DNA of 38,908 nt from Natrinema thermotolerans DSM 11552 (GTDB lineage Archaea > Halobacteriota > Halobacteria > Halobacteriales > Natrialbaceae): assembly GCA_000337115.1 (NCBI GenBank), contig AOIR01000064.1, positions 63,226 through 102,133 on the forward strand, written 5' to 3'. Below the pieces are notes generated by a model, which saw only the letters and a list, made by a program, of their open reading frames with translations, was not told the origin of the DNA and ran no database searches. Below, one piece after another: positions 30,215-38,732 of this stretch (the first letter of the stretch is position 1; each line of letters starts with the position of its first letter). A program made the position numbers and the translations under genes.

Positions 30215-31396
30215 TCAGTCGTCCGCGACGACCCGCGCGCCGTCGGCCTCGAGGCCGGCCGCCGGGCGCAGCGTCGCCAGGCAGTCGAGCCAGTCGCGCA
30301 TGTACTCGCCGACGTGGTTGAAGAAGGCTCCGTTGTTGTAGTCGTCCCAGTCGCCCTCGGCGAGTTCGTCGGCCATGGCCTCGAAGACCGCAGCGTAGGA
30401 GTCGGCCTCGCTGCCGGTCTCGTCGATTACCTGCCACAGGTGTTCGTTCAGTTCCAGCCCCGGCACCTCGTTGTTCAGGTCGTCGAAGGTGCTGCGGGGG
30501 GCCTTGTTGTGTTCACACAGCGGCGCGCCGTTGTAGATCCGCTTGCCCAGCACGTCGCAGGCGCGCTTGAGGAACACGCCCGACCAGATGTCGTCGAATC
30601 GGCCCACGTCCCACTCGTTTTCGTCCATCGGCAGCTGGTAGAACGCGGGGATCACCTCCCGGCGGAACGCGAGGTTCATCGAACAGACCGTGAGGTAGTT
30701 GTCCCGTGCGGCGACGAAGTCCTCGCCGAAGTCATCGCTCGAGGTGCGGGTCTGGGCCTGGCCCTCGAGGTCGCCGTCCATCAGGATGCGGACGGCGTCG
30801 AGGTCGGGGACGTTGGTCCACAGTCCCTGCGAGGCGACGACCTCGCCGCCGTCGATCTCGGTCGTTCCAGTCTCGACGGTCTCGCCCATCGCCGAGTATG
30901 GGTACCCCCGCGGGTAGAGACCGTGTTCCTCGGCGTTCTGGTAGAGGACGTTGACCCACTGCTCGTCAGAGGACACGGATTCGATCTCGCCCTCGAACGC
31001 GAGGTTCTCCATGTGGGTGCCGAAGAAGTCCTCGTCCTCGTGGGGGAGCGTGTCGTCGTCGATGAAGAAGCCGTAGTCGAACTCGTCGTGGGCCCACATG
31101 TACAGCAGGCCGAAACTCGTCTCGGCGTGGCTGGCCGCCGGCACGACGTGGCCGTACTCCGCGACGTCGTGGGCCTCGTACCACTCCTCGCGGCGGCTGC
31201 CGTCGAAGACCTCGCCCGAAACGCCCTCCTCCTCGAGCATGGCCTCCATTTCCTCGGTCTCACAGAAGTCCTCGGTCACGAGGACGACGTGGAGTCGCTC
31301 GAGGTCGAAGCCGTGGTCGCGGGCGTTCGCGAAGTACGAACGCATGCACTCGTACTCCCGTATCGTCGGGACGATGACACAGATGTCCTGATTCAT
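30215..31396 (-). CDS. reversibly glycosylated polypeptide (RGP)-like protein
   Basis: 393 residues from MNQDICVIVPTIREYECMRS. Family features: VIVPTIRE at the N-terminus, YGFFIDDDTLP (metal/nucleotide-sugar Asp motif), TVCSMNLAFRREVIPAFYQLPM, and WDVGRFDDIWSGVFLKRACDVLGKRI. Plant RGPs are UDP-arabinopyranose mutases or self-glucosylating proteins; in haloarchaea this group is often labelled alpha-1,4-glucan-protein synthase. The reaction here is uncertain. It sits directly after the UPF0104 gene with its own iron box, so it is likely part of the same surface-sugar path. Confidence 0.83.
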   Translation of the reverse strand: MNQDICVIVPTIREYECMRSYFANARDHGFDLERLHVVLVTEDFCETEEMEAMLEEEGVSGEVFDGSRREEWYEAHDVAEYGHVVPAASHAETSFGLLYMWAHDEFDYGFFIDDDTLPHEDEDFFGTHMENLAFEGEIESVSSDEQWVNVLYQNAEEHGLYPRGYPYSAMGETVETGTTEIDGGEVVASQGLWTNVPDLDAVRILMDGDLEGQAQTRTSSDDFGEDFVAARDNYLTVCSMNLAFRREVIPAFYQLPMDENEWDVGRFDDIWSGVFLKRACDVLGKRIYNGAPLCEHNKAPRSTFDDLNNEVPGLELNEHLWQVIDETGSEADSYAAVFEAMADELAEGDWDDYNNGAFFNHVGEYMRDWLDCLATLRPAAGLEADGARVVADD

Positions 31397-31403
31397 TGCT
31401 CAA

Positions 31404-32555
31404 CTATCTTTTAGGCGAGCCTAAAATACTGTCGGTCTCCCGCGTCGGTTCCGCGGCCGTCGCGTCCGAGACGGAGAGCCCCAGCGCGGCGACCGCGCCG
31501 GCCCCGCCGACCAGTGTCACACCGTTTTTCAGCGCGTGGTCGACGATCGCCGCCGCCAGCGCGGTCCCCGCACCGATGGGAGTAAGCGCGACTACCAGCG
31601 CGGTAAAGGCCGCCTCGTAGAGTCCGACGCCGCCCTGAGACAGCGGGAGGACCTTCGCTAAGTTCCCGACGCTGACCGCCAGCGTCCCAACCGCCAGCAG
31701 CGGCCCGAGCGCGAGTCCGCTGCCCAGCGCCGCGAGTACCAGGACCGCCGTCAGCACGTCGAGTGCCCAGATCAGCAGGCTCCCCGCCCCGATCCGCGCG
31801 ACCGCCGCTGGCCGCCGGGCGACGACCTGAACGTCCCCCGCGAACCCGAGCGCGGCCTCAAGCGCCCGCTCGAGACGCGGTCGGCCCACCGCTCGAGTCC
31901 GCAGTCGTGCGCCCAGTCCGTGGTCCGTCCGCGAGGCGGTGACGACGACGAACCCGACGCCGACGGTCGCCGTACTCACGGCCGCCGCGGCCGCCAGCGC
32001 GGTCCGTGCGCCCCCGGCCTCGGCGGCGATCTCGAGCGGGCCGGCCGCGCCGGTGGCCGCGAGCCACGCCGTCGCCAGCCCCGCGAGCGCGGCGATCGTC
32101 GCGAGGTCGAACACGCGTTCGACAGCCAGCGAGGCGAAGCCGGCGGTGTAGGGCACGTCCCGACGGGTCTCCATCACGTACGCGCGGACTGCGTCGCCGG
32201 CCCGCGCCGGGATCGCCAGGTTCGCCGTCTGGCTGACGAAGACGGCGGCCGTACAGAACGCCGTCCCGGTCCGCCGTTCCATCGCGGCCAGTACGTCGCC
32301 GTACCGTCGCCCCCGAAGGGGCCACGAGACGGCGTAGACGGCGACCGCGGCGGCGAGGAGGCGCGGGTCGGCCGCCGAAATCTCCGCGAGGACCGTCCCG
32401 ACATCGACGTCACGGAGGGCGACGAACAGGCCGGCGAGGACGAACAGCGTCCCGCCGATCGTGAGTCGGCGGCGGGTCAGCGCCGCGGCGAGCCCGCCGC
32501 TCGCGGCGTCGCCGTCGGACGCGTCCGCCCCCGTTCGCTCGCCCCCGTCGTTCAT
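31404..32555 (-). CDS. LPG synthase TM-region/UPF0104 membrane protein (AglD C-terminus-like)
   Basis: 383 residues, about eight hydrophobic segments. Characteristic blocks: RGRRYGDVLAAMERRT, SQTANLAIPARAGDAVRAYVM, VERVFDLATIAAL, and VGNLAKVLPLSQGGVGLYEAAFTALVVAL, matching the UPF0104 family also seen as the C-terminal membrane half of AglD. Role in the family is not settled: lipid-linked sugar handling, flipping or lipid modification. Here it stands alone, without a GT2 domain. A degenerate iron box overlaps its promoter. The next gene (RGP) starts seven bases after its stop. Confidence 0.85.
   Translation of the reverse strand: MNDGGERTGADASDGDAASGGLAAALTRRRLTIGGTLFVLAGLFVALRDVDVGTVLAEISAADPRLLAAAVAVYAVSWPLRGRRYGDVLAAMERRTGTAFCTAAVFVSQTANLAIPARAGDAVRAYVMETRRDVPYTAGFASLAVERVFDLATIAALAGLATAWLAATGAAGPLEIAAEAGGARTALAAAAAVSTATVGVGFVVVTASRTDHGLGARLRTRAVGRPRLERALEAALGFAGDVQVVARRPAAVARIGAGSLLIWALDVLTAVLVLAALGSGLALGPLLAVGTLAVSVGNLAKVLPLSQGGVGLYEAAFTALVVALTPIGAGTALAAAIVDHALKNGVTLVGGAGAVAALGLSVSDATAAEPTRETDSILGSPKR
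31409..31430 (-). promoter_or_regulatory. promoter with iron box before RGP gene, inside upstream coding end
   Basis: TTTTAGGCGAGCCTAAAA (31409-31426) has perfect 8-bp arms around GA. The minus-strand TATA (GTATTTTA, about 31422-31429) overlaps its edge. The box also codes for the last residues (Leu-Gly-Ser-Pro-Lys) of the UPF0104 protein. Confidence 0.78.
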
Positions 32556-32574
32556 ACGCGACGCTTCGGGCCCA

Positions 32575-32594
32575 GATATTTAAGCCCACCTAAA
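32575..32594 (-). promoter_or_regulatory. promoter with degenerate iron box before UPF0104 gene
   Basis: Minus strand reads TTTAGGTGGGCTTAAA (32579-32594), arms with one mismatch from TTTAGG/CCTAAA. The TATA element CTTAAATATC overlaps its end, about 25 bases before the leaderless start at 32555. Confidence 0.6.
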
Positions 32595-32665
32595 ACCGGG
32601 CTGGACCGGCGGGACGGTCACGCTCGAGCGGCTTTCTGCCGTGGAAACCTATCCACGGTCGTCGC

Positions 32666-33595
32666 TCAGCGCAGTTCCTCGATGATCTCGCGGGTCGCTT
32701 GCCGCACCGCCTCGTCGCTCGAGAGCCGGGGCTCCCAGCCCAGCGCCGAGAGCTTCTCGATCGAGAGCCGCATCTTCGGGACGTCGCCGGTCCAGCCGCG
32801 GTCGCCGCCCGTGTACTCGAACGCGGGATCGAGGGCCAGTTCGTCGGCGACGATGGCGGCGATCCGGTCGACCGAGGTCGTCGTCCGCGTGCCGAGATTG
32901 TAGGTGTTCATCGCGTCGTCCGAATCCTCGACCACGTGCAGCATGGCATCGAGGCAGTCCTCGACGTATAGATAGGACTTCTCCTGACGGCCGTCGCCCA
33001 GGATCGTCAGCGTCTCGGGATCGTCCCGCAACTTCTCGATGAAATCGGGAATCACCGCCCCGCGCAGCCGCGGGCCGACGACGTTCGCAAAGCGGAAGTT
33101 CCAGACGGTGAGGTCGTGGCTGTGGGCCCGCGCCGAAAGCAACCCCTCGTCGGCCAGCTTGCTCGCCCCGTAGGCGCTGATCGGCTCGAGCGGCGCGTAA
33201 TCTTCCGGCGTCGGTCGCGGGGCCTCACCGTAGACCGTCGAGGAAGAGGTGTAGGCGATCTCCGTGACTCCCGCGTCGGCCATCGCCTCGAGGAGGTTTC
33301 GGGTCATTTGCGTGTTGTCGTCGAACTGGCCGTGGGGACGGTCCGTGTCGACGTGTTTCGACGCCGCGAGGTGGAAGACGAGGTCGATTTCCTCGAGGTG
33401 CCCCTCGAGGGCGTCGGGCTCGGTGAGATCGGCCTCGAGGAACTCGGCGGCGTCGGGGACGCGGTCGCGGTCGCCGTTGGACAAGTCGTCGACGACCGTG
33501 ACGGACGCGCCGTCGGCGAGCAGGCGTTCAGTGAGATGGGAACCGATGAAGCCGGCTCCGCCCGTGACGAGTACGTTCCGGTCCGAAAGTGACAT
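32666..33595 (-). CDS. NAD-dependent sugar epimerase/dehydratase (GalE-type SDR)
   Basis: 309 residues from MSLSDRNVLVTGGAGFIGSH, with the NAD-binding TGGAGFIGS motif, VVDDLSNGDRDRV, FHLAASKHVD, catalytic Ser/Thr in TSSSTVYGE, and the Tyr-x3-Lys couple in YGASKLADE. Extended SDR of the UDP-glucose/UDP-galactose 4-epimerase kind; the exact nucleotide sugar cannot be told. No iron box is visible before it. It lies just upstream of the glycan/iron island on the same strand, so it may supply a sugar to it. In-frame extension to 33733 is unsupported. Confidence 0.85.
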   Translation of the reverse strand: MSLSDRNVLVTGGAGFIGSHLTERLLADGASVTVVDDLSNGDRDRVPDAAEFLEADLTEPDALEGHLEEIDLVFHLAASKHVDTDRPHGQFDDNTQMTRNLLEAMADAGVTEIAYTSSSTVYGEAPRPTPEDYAPLEPISAYGASKLADEGLLSARAHSHDLTVWNFRFANVVGPRLRGAVIPDFIEKLRDDPETLTILGDGRQEKSYLYVEDCLDAMLHVVEDSDDAMNTYNLGTRTTTSVDRIAAIVADELALDPAFEYTGGDRGWTGDVPKMRLSIEKLSALGWEPRLSSDEAVRQATREIIEELR

Positions 33596-33692
33596 TGACG
33601 GCGATTCAGCGACGGAGCGGTAAGGAGTTGCGGTTCGATTGCGGTGGGGATCCGCACGAACGGGAGGGCGTTCGAACTGCGAAACCAACGCC

Positions 33693-34952
33693 TTAGACGC
33701 CGGTCGAGTACCGCAGCAGGCCGGCGAAACCACCGAAGGCGTTCAGCAGTTGTTCCCCCTTCTCGAAGTCCGTCGAGATGAACTTGGTCTCGGTGCCACG
33801 TTGTTCGGCGATATCGATGAGGTGATCGATGGCGTCCTCGCGGTCGTCCTCGTCCCCTTCGACCTCGGTGCCACAGTCGGTACAGGTGTGGGTCGGCGTC
33901 GACTTGCGCCGGTCGATGACCTCGCGTTCGGTCGCGCCACACTCCGGACAGTCGTAGGTGATCACGTCCTTCCGGAGGTCCTCGCTGATGAGCAGGCGAT
34001 CGACCGCGCCCATCATCAGGTTCCGGCGGGTCTGCTCGAAGCCGTAAGTGGCCTGATCGCCCGCGTTGAGTTCCTCGAAGAACTCCTCCATCACCTTCTT
34101 GTCCTTCATCACCTCGGCGTCGGCCAAGGCGTCCTCGGCGTTGTCGACCAGGTCCTTCAGGCCGGACTCGTCGGTGTAGGCGACGTCGAATTTGCCAAGC
34201 ACCTCGTCCTGTAGCTCGTGGTGGAGGTAGTCCCCGTCCAAGAACTCGTCTTTGGTCGGCGAGGGACCGCCCACGAGGATGCCGTCGATCTCGTGGCGCT
34301 TGGGGACGAACAGGTCGTTTGCCATCCCCGCGACCTCCTGATAGAAGTTGTCGATGGCCTCGAGGCGCAGGCGGGCGAATCGCTGGGCGGACTGGCCACC
34401 CTTTCGCTGCTTGCCGGGAACAAGCGAGGATGCTGACTTGACCGGCTCGATGCGTTTACCCTTCAGCCAGCCGACGTTGGCCTCGCGGCGGTCGAGGACG
34501 ATCAGGCCGTACAGGCCCTTGTCGGCGAGCATCTCCTCGAGGGGCTCGGTCAGGAAGTCCGAGTCACAGTGATAGCGGAAGGATTCGATGGGCTGGGGCG
34601 GACTCTCGAGGACTTTGGTGACCATGTCGGTCCGGCCGCCGCCCGAATCGACGGCACCGGAAAAGAGAACGATGCCGTTGTCCGGCGGGTAGGTGTCGTA
34701 GTATCGCAGCCGGTCTTTGATGCTCGTCAGCGCGTCCTGGACCGCCGTTCGGGTCTGCTTCGACTTGATGTTGGCCGCTTCGCTGTGTTCCTGCGTGACG
34801 TGCTGGACGACGTCACTGATCTGTCTGTCGTCGGGGATGTAGATCGTCACGAGCTGCGTTCCGGAGCCGTCGTAGTCCTTGAGGTCCTCGATGACCTTCC
34901 GGAACTCGTACTTCTTCCGGTCGGATTGCTCCTGCTCGCCCTCCTGGCTCAT
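33693..34952 (-). CDS. prf1: archaeal peptide chain release factor aRF1
   Basis: 419 residues from MSQEGEQEQSDRKKYEF. NIKS at 61-64 is the stop-codon reading motif of domain 1, and GGQ at 185-187 (RKGGQSAQRF) is the peptidyl-tRNA hydrolysis motif of domain 2. The C-terminal domain has a zinc ribbon, CPECGATE...THTCTDCGTE, then a usual tail. Recognises all three stop codons and ends translation together with aIF/aEF-type GTPases and ABCE1. Full length for the family. AT-rich promoter signals (TTTTATAC and TTCTTAC) lie within 35 bases before the ATG. Confidence 0.96.
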   Translation of the reverse strand: MSQEGEQEQSDRKKYEFRKVIEDLKDYDGSGTQLVTIYIPDDRQISDVVQHVTQEHSEAANIKSKQTRTAVQDALTSIKDRLRYYDTYPPDNGIVLFSGAVDSGGGRTDMVTKVLESPPQPIESFRYHCDSDFLTEPLEEMLADKGLYGLIVLDRREANVGWLKGKRIEPVKSASSLVPGKQRKGGQSAQRFARLRLEAIDNFYQEVAGMANDLFVPKRHEIDGILVGGPSPTKDEFLDGDYLHHELQDEVLGKFDVAYTDESGLKDLVDNAEDALADAEVMKDKKVMEEFFEELNAGDQATYGFEQTRRNLMMGAVDRLLISEDLRKDVITYDCPECGATEREVIDRRKSTPTHTCTDCGTEVEGDEDDREDAIDHLIDIAEQRGTETKFISTDFEKGEQLLNAFGGFAGLLRYSTGV

Positions 34953-35095
34953 TACACGTATAAAACCGGGCTGTCGGTAAGAATCCTTTGACACACCGAT
35001 CGACCGGGCGACCGCCCGGTCCGACGACGTTCGATCGGACCGCGTTCGACCACCGGTCGGCCGACCCTCCCACCGGGCGGGCGGTGAGGTGACGA

Positions 35096-35128
35096 TTTAA
35101 GGGGGTGCCGTTCCACTGTCCGGACAGT
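35096..35128 (+). promoter_or_regulatory. promoter and palindromic operator candidate of MinD-like gene
   Basis: TATA-like TTTAA (35096-35100) is followed by a perfect 14-bp palindrome ACTGTCCGGACAGT (35115-35128) lying over the expected start of transcription near 35125, a few bases before the ATG at 35137. Looks like a repressor or autoregulatory site; the protein is unknown. Confidence 0.45.
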
Positions 35129-35136
35129 ACCCACGT

Positions 35137-36024
35137 ATGTCTCACGAGACTGTCTATGCCATCGCGAGCGGAAAAGGCGGTGTCGGGAAGACGACGACGA
35201 CGGTCAACCTCGGCACGGCCCTCGCGGACGCCGGGGCACGCGTCGCCATCGTCGACGCCGACCTCGGGATGGCGAACCTCGCCGGGTTCGTCAGCCTTTC
35301 TCCCGACTCGACGACCCTTCACGACGTATTAGCCGGCGACGCATCGATCGAGGACGCCACCTATCGACTGGCCGACGACATCGTCGCGGTGCCGAGCGGG
35401 ACGAGCCTCGACGAGTACGCCGAGACCTCCCCCGAAGGGCTGCGCGAGGCCGTCGAGGACCTCCGCTCGCGCTTCGACTACGTCCTGCTCGACGTCGGGG
35501 CCGGCATCAGTCACGAAACCGTCCTGCCGCTCGGACTGGCCGATGCCGTCGTCCTCGTCTCGACGCCCGAACCCGCCGCCGTCCACGACACGAAAAAGAC
35601 CGTCGAGCTGACCGACCGCTCCGGCGGCGAGGTCGCGGGCCTCGTCCTGACCCGAACCCGACCCGACGGCGACGTCTCCCACGAGGACCTCGCCGACCGC
35701 CTCGAGGTGCCGCTGCTCGGGACCATCCCCGAGGACCCGGCGGCCCGGGACAGCGTCTACGCCGGGACGCCGCTGGTCGTCTACGAACCCGACGGCCCGG
35801 CGGCCGTCGCCTACCGGCGGCTCGCGGCCGACTTGACCGGACTCGAGGTGCCCGTTCCAACCGACGACGATCCCGAGACGGCCGACGCGGACGCCGACGA
35901 CGGGACGAGTGCGGTGTCCGAGTCCGACACGGCCGCCGACGCCGCGACCGACGAAACCGAGGAGCGGGAAGCCGCACACGACGACGTCTCGAGTGCGATC
36001 ACGGAAGCCGAGTCCGATCCCTGA
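35137..36024 (+). CDS. MinD/ParA-family ATPase
   Basis: 295 residues. Deviant Walker A SGKGGVGKTTTTVNLG at 11-26, Walker A' VDADLGMANLAGF, and Walker B-like FDYVLLDVGAG fix it as a MinD-type P-loop ATPase. The last 60 residues are an acidic low-complexity tail with Ala, Asp, Glu and Thr; a MinD membrane-targeting amphipathic helix is not evident. Haloarchaea have several MinD paralogues that place archaella and chemosensory arrays rather than FtsZ; which this is cannot be said. No ParB/MinE partner is next to it, so it is not a plasmid partition gene by context. Confidence 0.85.
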   Translation: MSHETVYAIASGKGGVGKTTTTVNLGTALADAGARVAIVDADLGMANLAGFVSLSPDSTTLHDVLAGDASIEDATYRLADDIVAVPSGTSLDEYAETSPEGLREAVEDLRSRFDYVLLDVGAGISHETVLPLGLADAVVLVSTPEPAAVHDTKKTVELTDRSGGEVAGLVLTRTRPDGDVSHEDLADRLEVPLLGTIPEDPAARDSVYAGTPLVVYEPDGPAAVAYRRLAADLTGLEVPVPTDDDPETADADADDGTSAVSESDTAADAATDETEEREAAHDDVSSAITEAESDP

Positions 36025-36275
36025 TCGGCGGCCCGAACGCGACAGTTAACGGATGCCTTCCCTGGCTCTCGGTCGCGGGTATCGACCCGCGGTTCGGAAC
36101 GACCCGATTAGCGCCGTTCGGTCTCTTCACGAGCGCACGGCGGTCGGACGCCACGTACTGTCGGTCTCGAGCCGATATGGTCGCCGTTTCGATCGGTTTG
36201 GTGGACCCTTCTCAACGCGGTTTCGACCGCCGGGACGATCCGAATTAGTCGCCGCTCGTGACTGACCGGGTAACG
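36025..36275. other. intergenic region with no supported gene
   Basis: About 250 bases between the MinD-like gene and the lipoprotein promoter. A short ORF (36053-36265) has no motif or promoter. Nothing else was recognised. Confidence 0.45.
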
Positions 36276-36288
36276 AACTTATTACTAA
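36276..36288 (+). promoter_or_regulatory. promoter of lipoprotein gene
   Basis: ACTTATTACTAAT, the only AT-rich spot here, centred about 33 bases before the ATG at 36315; implies a short leader and rejects the longer frame beginning at 36258. Confidence 0.5.
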
Positions 36289-36314
36289 TCACGACTGTTC
36301 CCGATGGGTCGCCC

Positions 36315-36836
36315 ATGGAGCGACGAAAGATCCTCCTCGGCAGTGGCGCTGCGCTCGCAACGGTCCTCGCCGGTTGTTCCAGCGACGAAACCGGCGACGA
36401 CGACTCGAACGATGACGATGACGACGACGGGTCGCCGTCCAACGGCGGGAACGGCGACAACGGCGAGCCCGACGACGAGAACGAGTCCGACATCCCCGGA
36501 ATGGACACGGACGCGATGGAACTCGACAGCGAGAAGATATCGATCAAAGACATCAACAAGGACGGCGACGAGGTCGACGTCGTCGCGACGACGACCACGA
36601 CCGACCCCGACGTACTGCGTGCGGAACTCCAGTCGATCGGGGAGACGCTCGCGGCGGCGATCACCGACCCCGAGGCGTTCGCGGCCGAGGTCAACAGCGT
36701 CACCTGGGTCCTCGAGCAGGACGGTGCGATGGTGATGTCGTTCTACGTCGATGTCCAGTGGGCGATCAAGTACATCAACGACGAGATCGACGAGGACGAA
36801 CTCGCCGACCTCGTGTTCGGTACCACCAACGAGTAA
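36315..36836 (+). CDS. secreted lipoprotein, function unknown
   Basis: 173 residues: MERRKILLGSGAALATVLAGCSS is an export signal with lipobox LAGC and C21 as the lipid anchor; the basic RR pair may allow Tat export. Residues about 24-60 are an Asp/Gly/Asn-rich linker. The folded part (about 75-173) has KISIKDINKDGDEVDVVATTTTTD, ETLAAAITDPEAFAAEVNSVTWVLEQDGAMVMSFYVDVQWAIKYIN, a compact alpha/beta domain seen in other haloarchaeal lipoproteins without known role. It is convergent with argS. Confidence 0.75.
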   Translation: MERRKILLGSGAALATVLAGCSSDETGDDDSNDDDDDDGSPSNGGNGDNGEPDDENESDIPGMDTDAMELDSEKISIKDINKDGDEVDVVATTTTTDPDVLRAELQSIGETLAAAITDPEAFAAEVNSVTWVLEQDGAMVMSFYVDVQWAIKYINDEIDEDELADLVFGTTNE

Positions 36837-36944
36837 GCGCGGTCGTCCGTGTGGACGGCGTCGTTCTTTCGGTCACACCCCGACCAGCCGCGGGACCGAC
36901 CCGACGACCGGCACCGTTGCGACCGCCCCGCAGACCCCGGCCGC

Positions 36945-38732
36945 TTACATCGACCGCGGCGCGGCCACACCCAGGATCGACAGGGCGTTCGCGACCGTGT
37001 GTTTCGAGGCGGCGACCAGCGCGAGTCGGGCCTCGCGAACGTCGGGATCGACGTCGTCGGCCAGCACCGGACACTCCCGGTAGAAGCCGTTGAACCGATC
37101 GGCGAACTCGCGGGTGTAGGTCGCGATCTGGTGGGGCTCGAGGTCGTCGCCGGCCTCGTCGACGACCGCCGGGAACCGCGCGATCGTCTCCAGCAGGTCG
37201 CGCTCGGCATCGGTTGCGAGCAGGTCGGCCTCGAGTGCCTCGAGTTCGACGTCCTGGTCCGCGAGGTCGGCCTCGGGATCGAGGCCGGCCTCTTCCAGAA
37301 TCCCACAACAGCGCGCGTGGACGTACTGGACGTACGGCGCGGACTGGGCCTCGAAGTCGAGCGCGCGGTCCCACTCGAAGGTGATCGCCTTCGTCGGCTG
37401 TTTCGAGACGATGTCGTACCGGACGGCACCGATCCCGACCTGATGGGCGATGCGCTCGATGTCGTCGTCGTCGAGTTCGTCGTCGCGGATGCGGTCGTCC
37501 AGCCGGTCTTCGACCTCGTCGCGGGCCCGGTCGATCGCCTCGTCCAGCAGGTCGTCCAGATCGACGCCGGTCCCGCGACGGGTACTCATCTTCCCCTCGG
37601 GGAGGTTGACGTAGGAGTACAGCACCTGCCGGAGGCCGTCGGTGTCGTTGCCCAGCAGCTCCAGCGTCGTCCGGAGCTGTCGGGCCTGGAGCTTGTGGTC
37701 CTCGCCCAGCACCGTCACGGCCCGATCGTACTCGGCGAACTTCCACTCGTGGTGGGCCAGGTCCCGCGTGGCATAGAGGGAGGTGCCGTCCGAGCGCAGG
37801 AAAACCAGGTTCTTGTCGATGCCGTGGTCCTCGAGTTCGAGCTGCCAGGCCTCCTCCTCGTAGACCGCCTCGTCGAGGTCTTTGAGTCGCGAGACGAGGT
37901 CGTCGGTGTCGCCGTTGCGCATGAACCGGGTCTCCTTGACAAACTCGTCGAACTCGGCCGGCAGGCGCTCGAGACACTCGGTCATCCCGCCCAGCACCTG
38001 ATCGACGACCTCGCTGACGCGCTCGTAGGCCTCGTCGTCGCCCTTCTCGAGGCCCTGCATGATCGACTCGATCTCGGCCTCGGCCGCTTCGACCTCCTCG
38101 TCGGGCGCGTTCTCGAGGAACCGGTTGCCCTTCCGGTAGTAGCGCACGAGGTCGTACTCTTTCCGGTCGCGCTCGGGCTCGCTCTCTAAGTCCGCCTCGT
38201 CGAAGGTCTCGTAGGCCCACGTGAAGACGGCCATCTGCCGGCCGGCGTCGTTGACGTAGTAGTGGCGGTCGACGTCGTAGCCCGCGTACTCGAGCAGGTT
38301 GGCGACCGCGTCGCCGATGATCGGGTTCCGCGCGCGGCCGACGTGGACCGGCCCCGTCGGGTTCGCGCTCGTGTGTTCGACGACGACGCTGGTATCGCGG
38401 TCCGGCAGGGTACCGTAGTCGTCGGCGGTCGCTTCGGACAGCGTCTCCGCGAAGTAGGCGTTGCTTGGCAGGAAGTTGAGATAGGGGCCCTGCGTCTGTA
38501 CCGCGGCGACGTAGGTCAGCTCGTCGGCGTCGATCTCGTCGGCGACCTGGCCGGCGACCTGCGGCGGCGGCGCGCCCGCTTCGCTAGCGAGTCGGAAGGC
38601 GACGCTCGAGGCCAGCACGCTCGCGACGTCGTCCGGCGGTTCTTCGATCCCGAGATCGTCCGTCGGGAAGTCGAGCGCTGAGAGCGCCCCCTCGAGGGCG
38701 TCCTCGACTTCCGTGCGTAGGGCGAGGAACAT
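36945..38732 (-). CDS. argS: arginyl-tRNA synthetase
   Basis: 595 residues, class I. N-terminal additional domain (about 1-85), then the HIGH-type motif HVGRARN at 130-136 within [19 protein letters not shown], and the KMSKS equivalent KMSTRRG in the catalytic core. The C-terminal all-helical anticodon-binding DALR domain ends [39 protein letters not shown]. Charges tRNA-Arg. Complete; leaderless start at 38730-38732 with a minus-strand CTTTACTC about 25 bases before it. Confidence 0.96.
   Translation of the reverse strand: MFLALRTEVEDALEGALSALDFPTDDLGIEEPPDDVASVLASSVAFRLASEAGAPPPQVAGQVADEIDADELTYVAAVQTQGPYLNFLPSNAYFAETLSEATADDYGTLPDRDTSVVVEHTSANPTGPVHVGRARNPIIGDAVANLLEYAGYDVDRHYYVNDAGRQMAVFTWAYETFDEADLESEPERDRKEYDLVRYYRKGNRFLENAPDEEVEAAEAEIESIMQGLEKGDDEAYERVSEVVDQVLGGMTECLERLPAEFDEFVKETRFMRNGDTDDLVSRLKDLDEAVYEEEAWQLELEDHGIDKNLVFLRSDGTSLYATRDLAHHEWKFAEYDRAVTVLGEDHKLQARQLRTTLELLGNDTDGLRQVLYSYVNLPEGKMSTRRGTGVDLDDLLDEAIDRARDEVEDRLDDRIRDDELDDDDIERIAHQVGIGAVRYDIVSKQPTKAITFEWDRALDFEAQSAPYVQYVHARCCGILEEAGLDPEADLADQDVELEALEADLLATDAERDLLETIARFPAVVDEAGDDLEPHQIATYTREFADRFNGFYRECPVLADDVDPDVREARLALVAASKHTVANALSILGVAAPRSM

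Noticed and set aside
35137..36024. MinD-like gene as a sign of a plasmid or integrated element
   Set aside because: No ParB, Rep or origin-like repeats nearby, and neighbours are core genes (prf1, argS).
36053..36265. 70-residue ORF between MinD-like and lipoprotein genes
   Set aside because: Basic composition, no motif, no promoter signal.
36405..36480. GAC-rich repetitive stretch as a repeat array
   Set aside because: It is simply the Asp/Gly/Asn-rich linker of the lipoprotein, common in haloarchaeal surface proteins.
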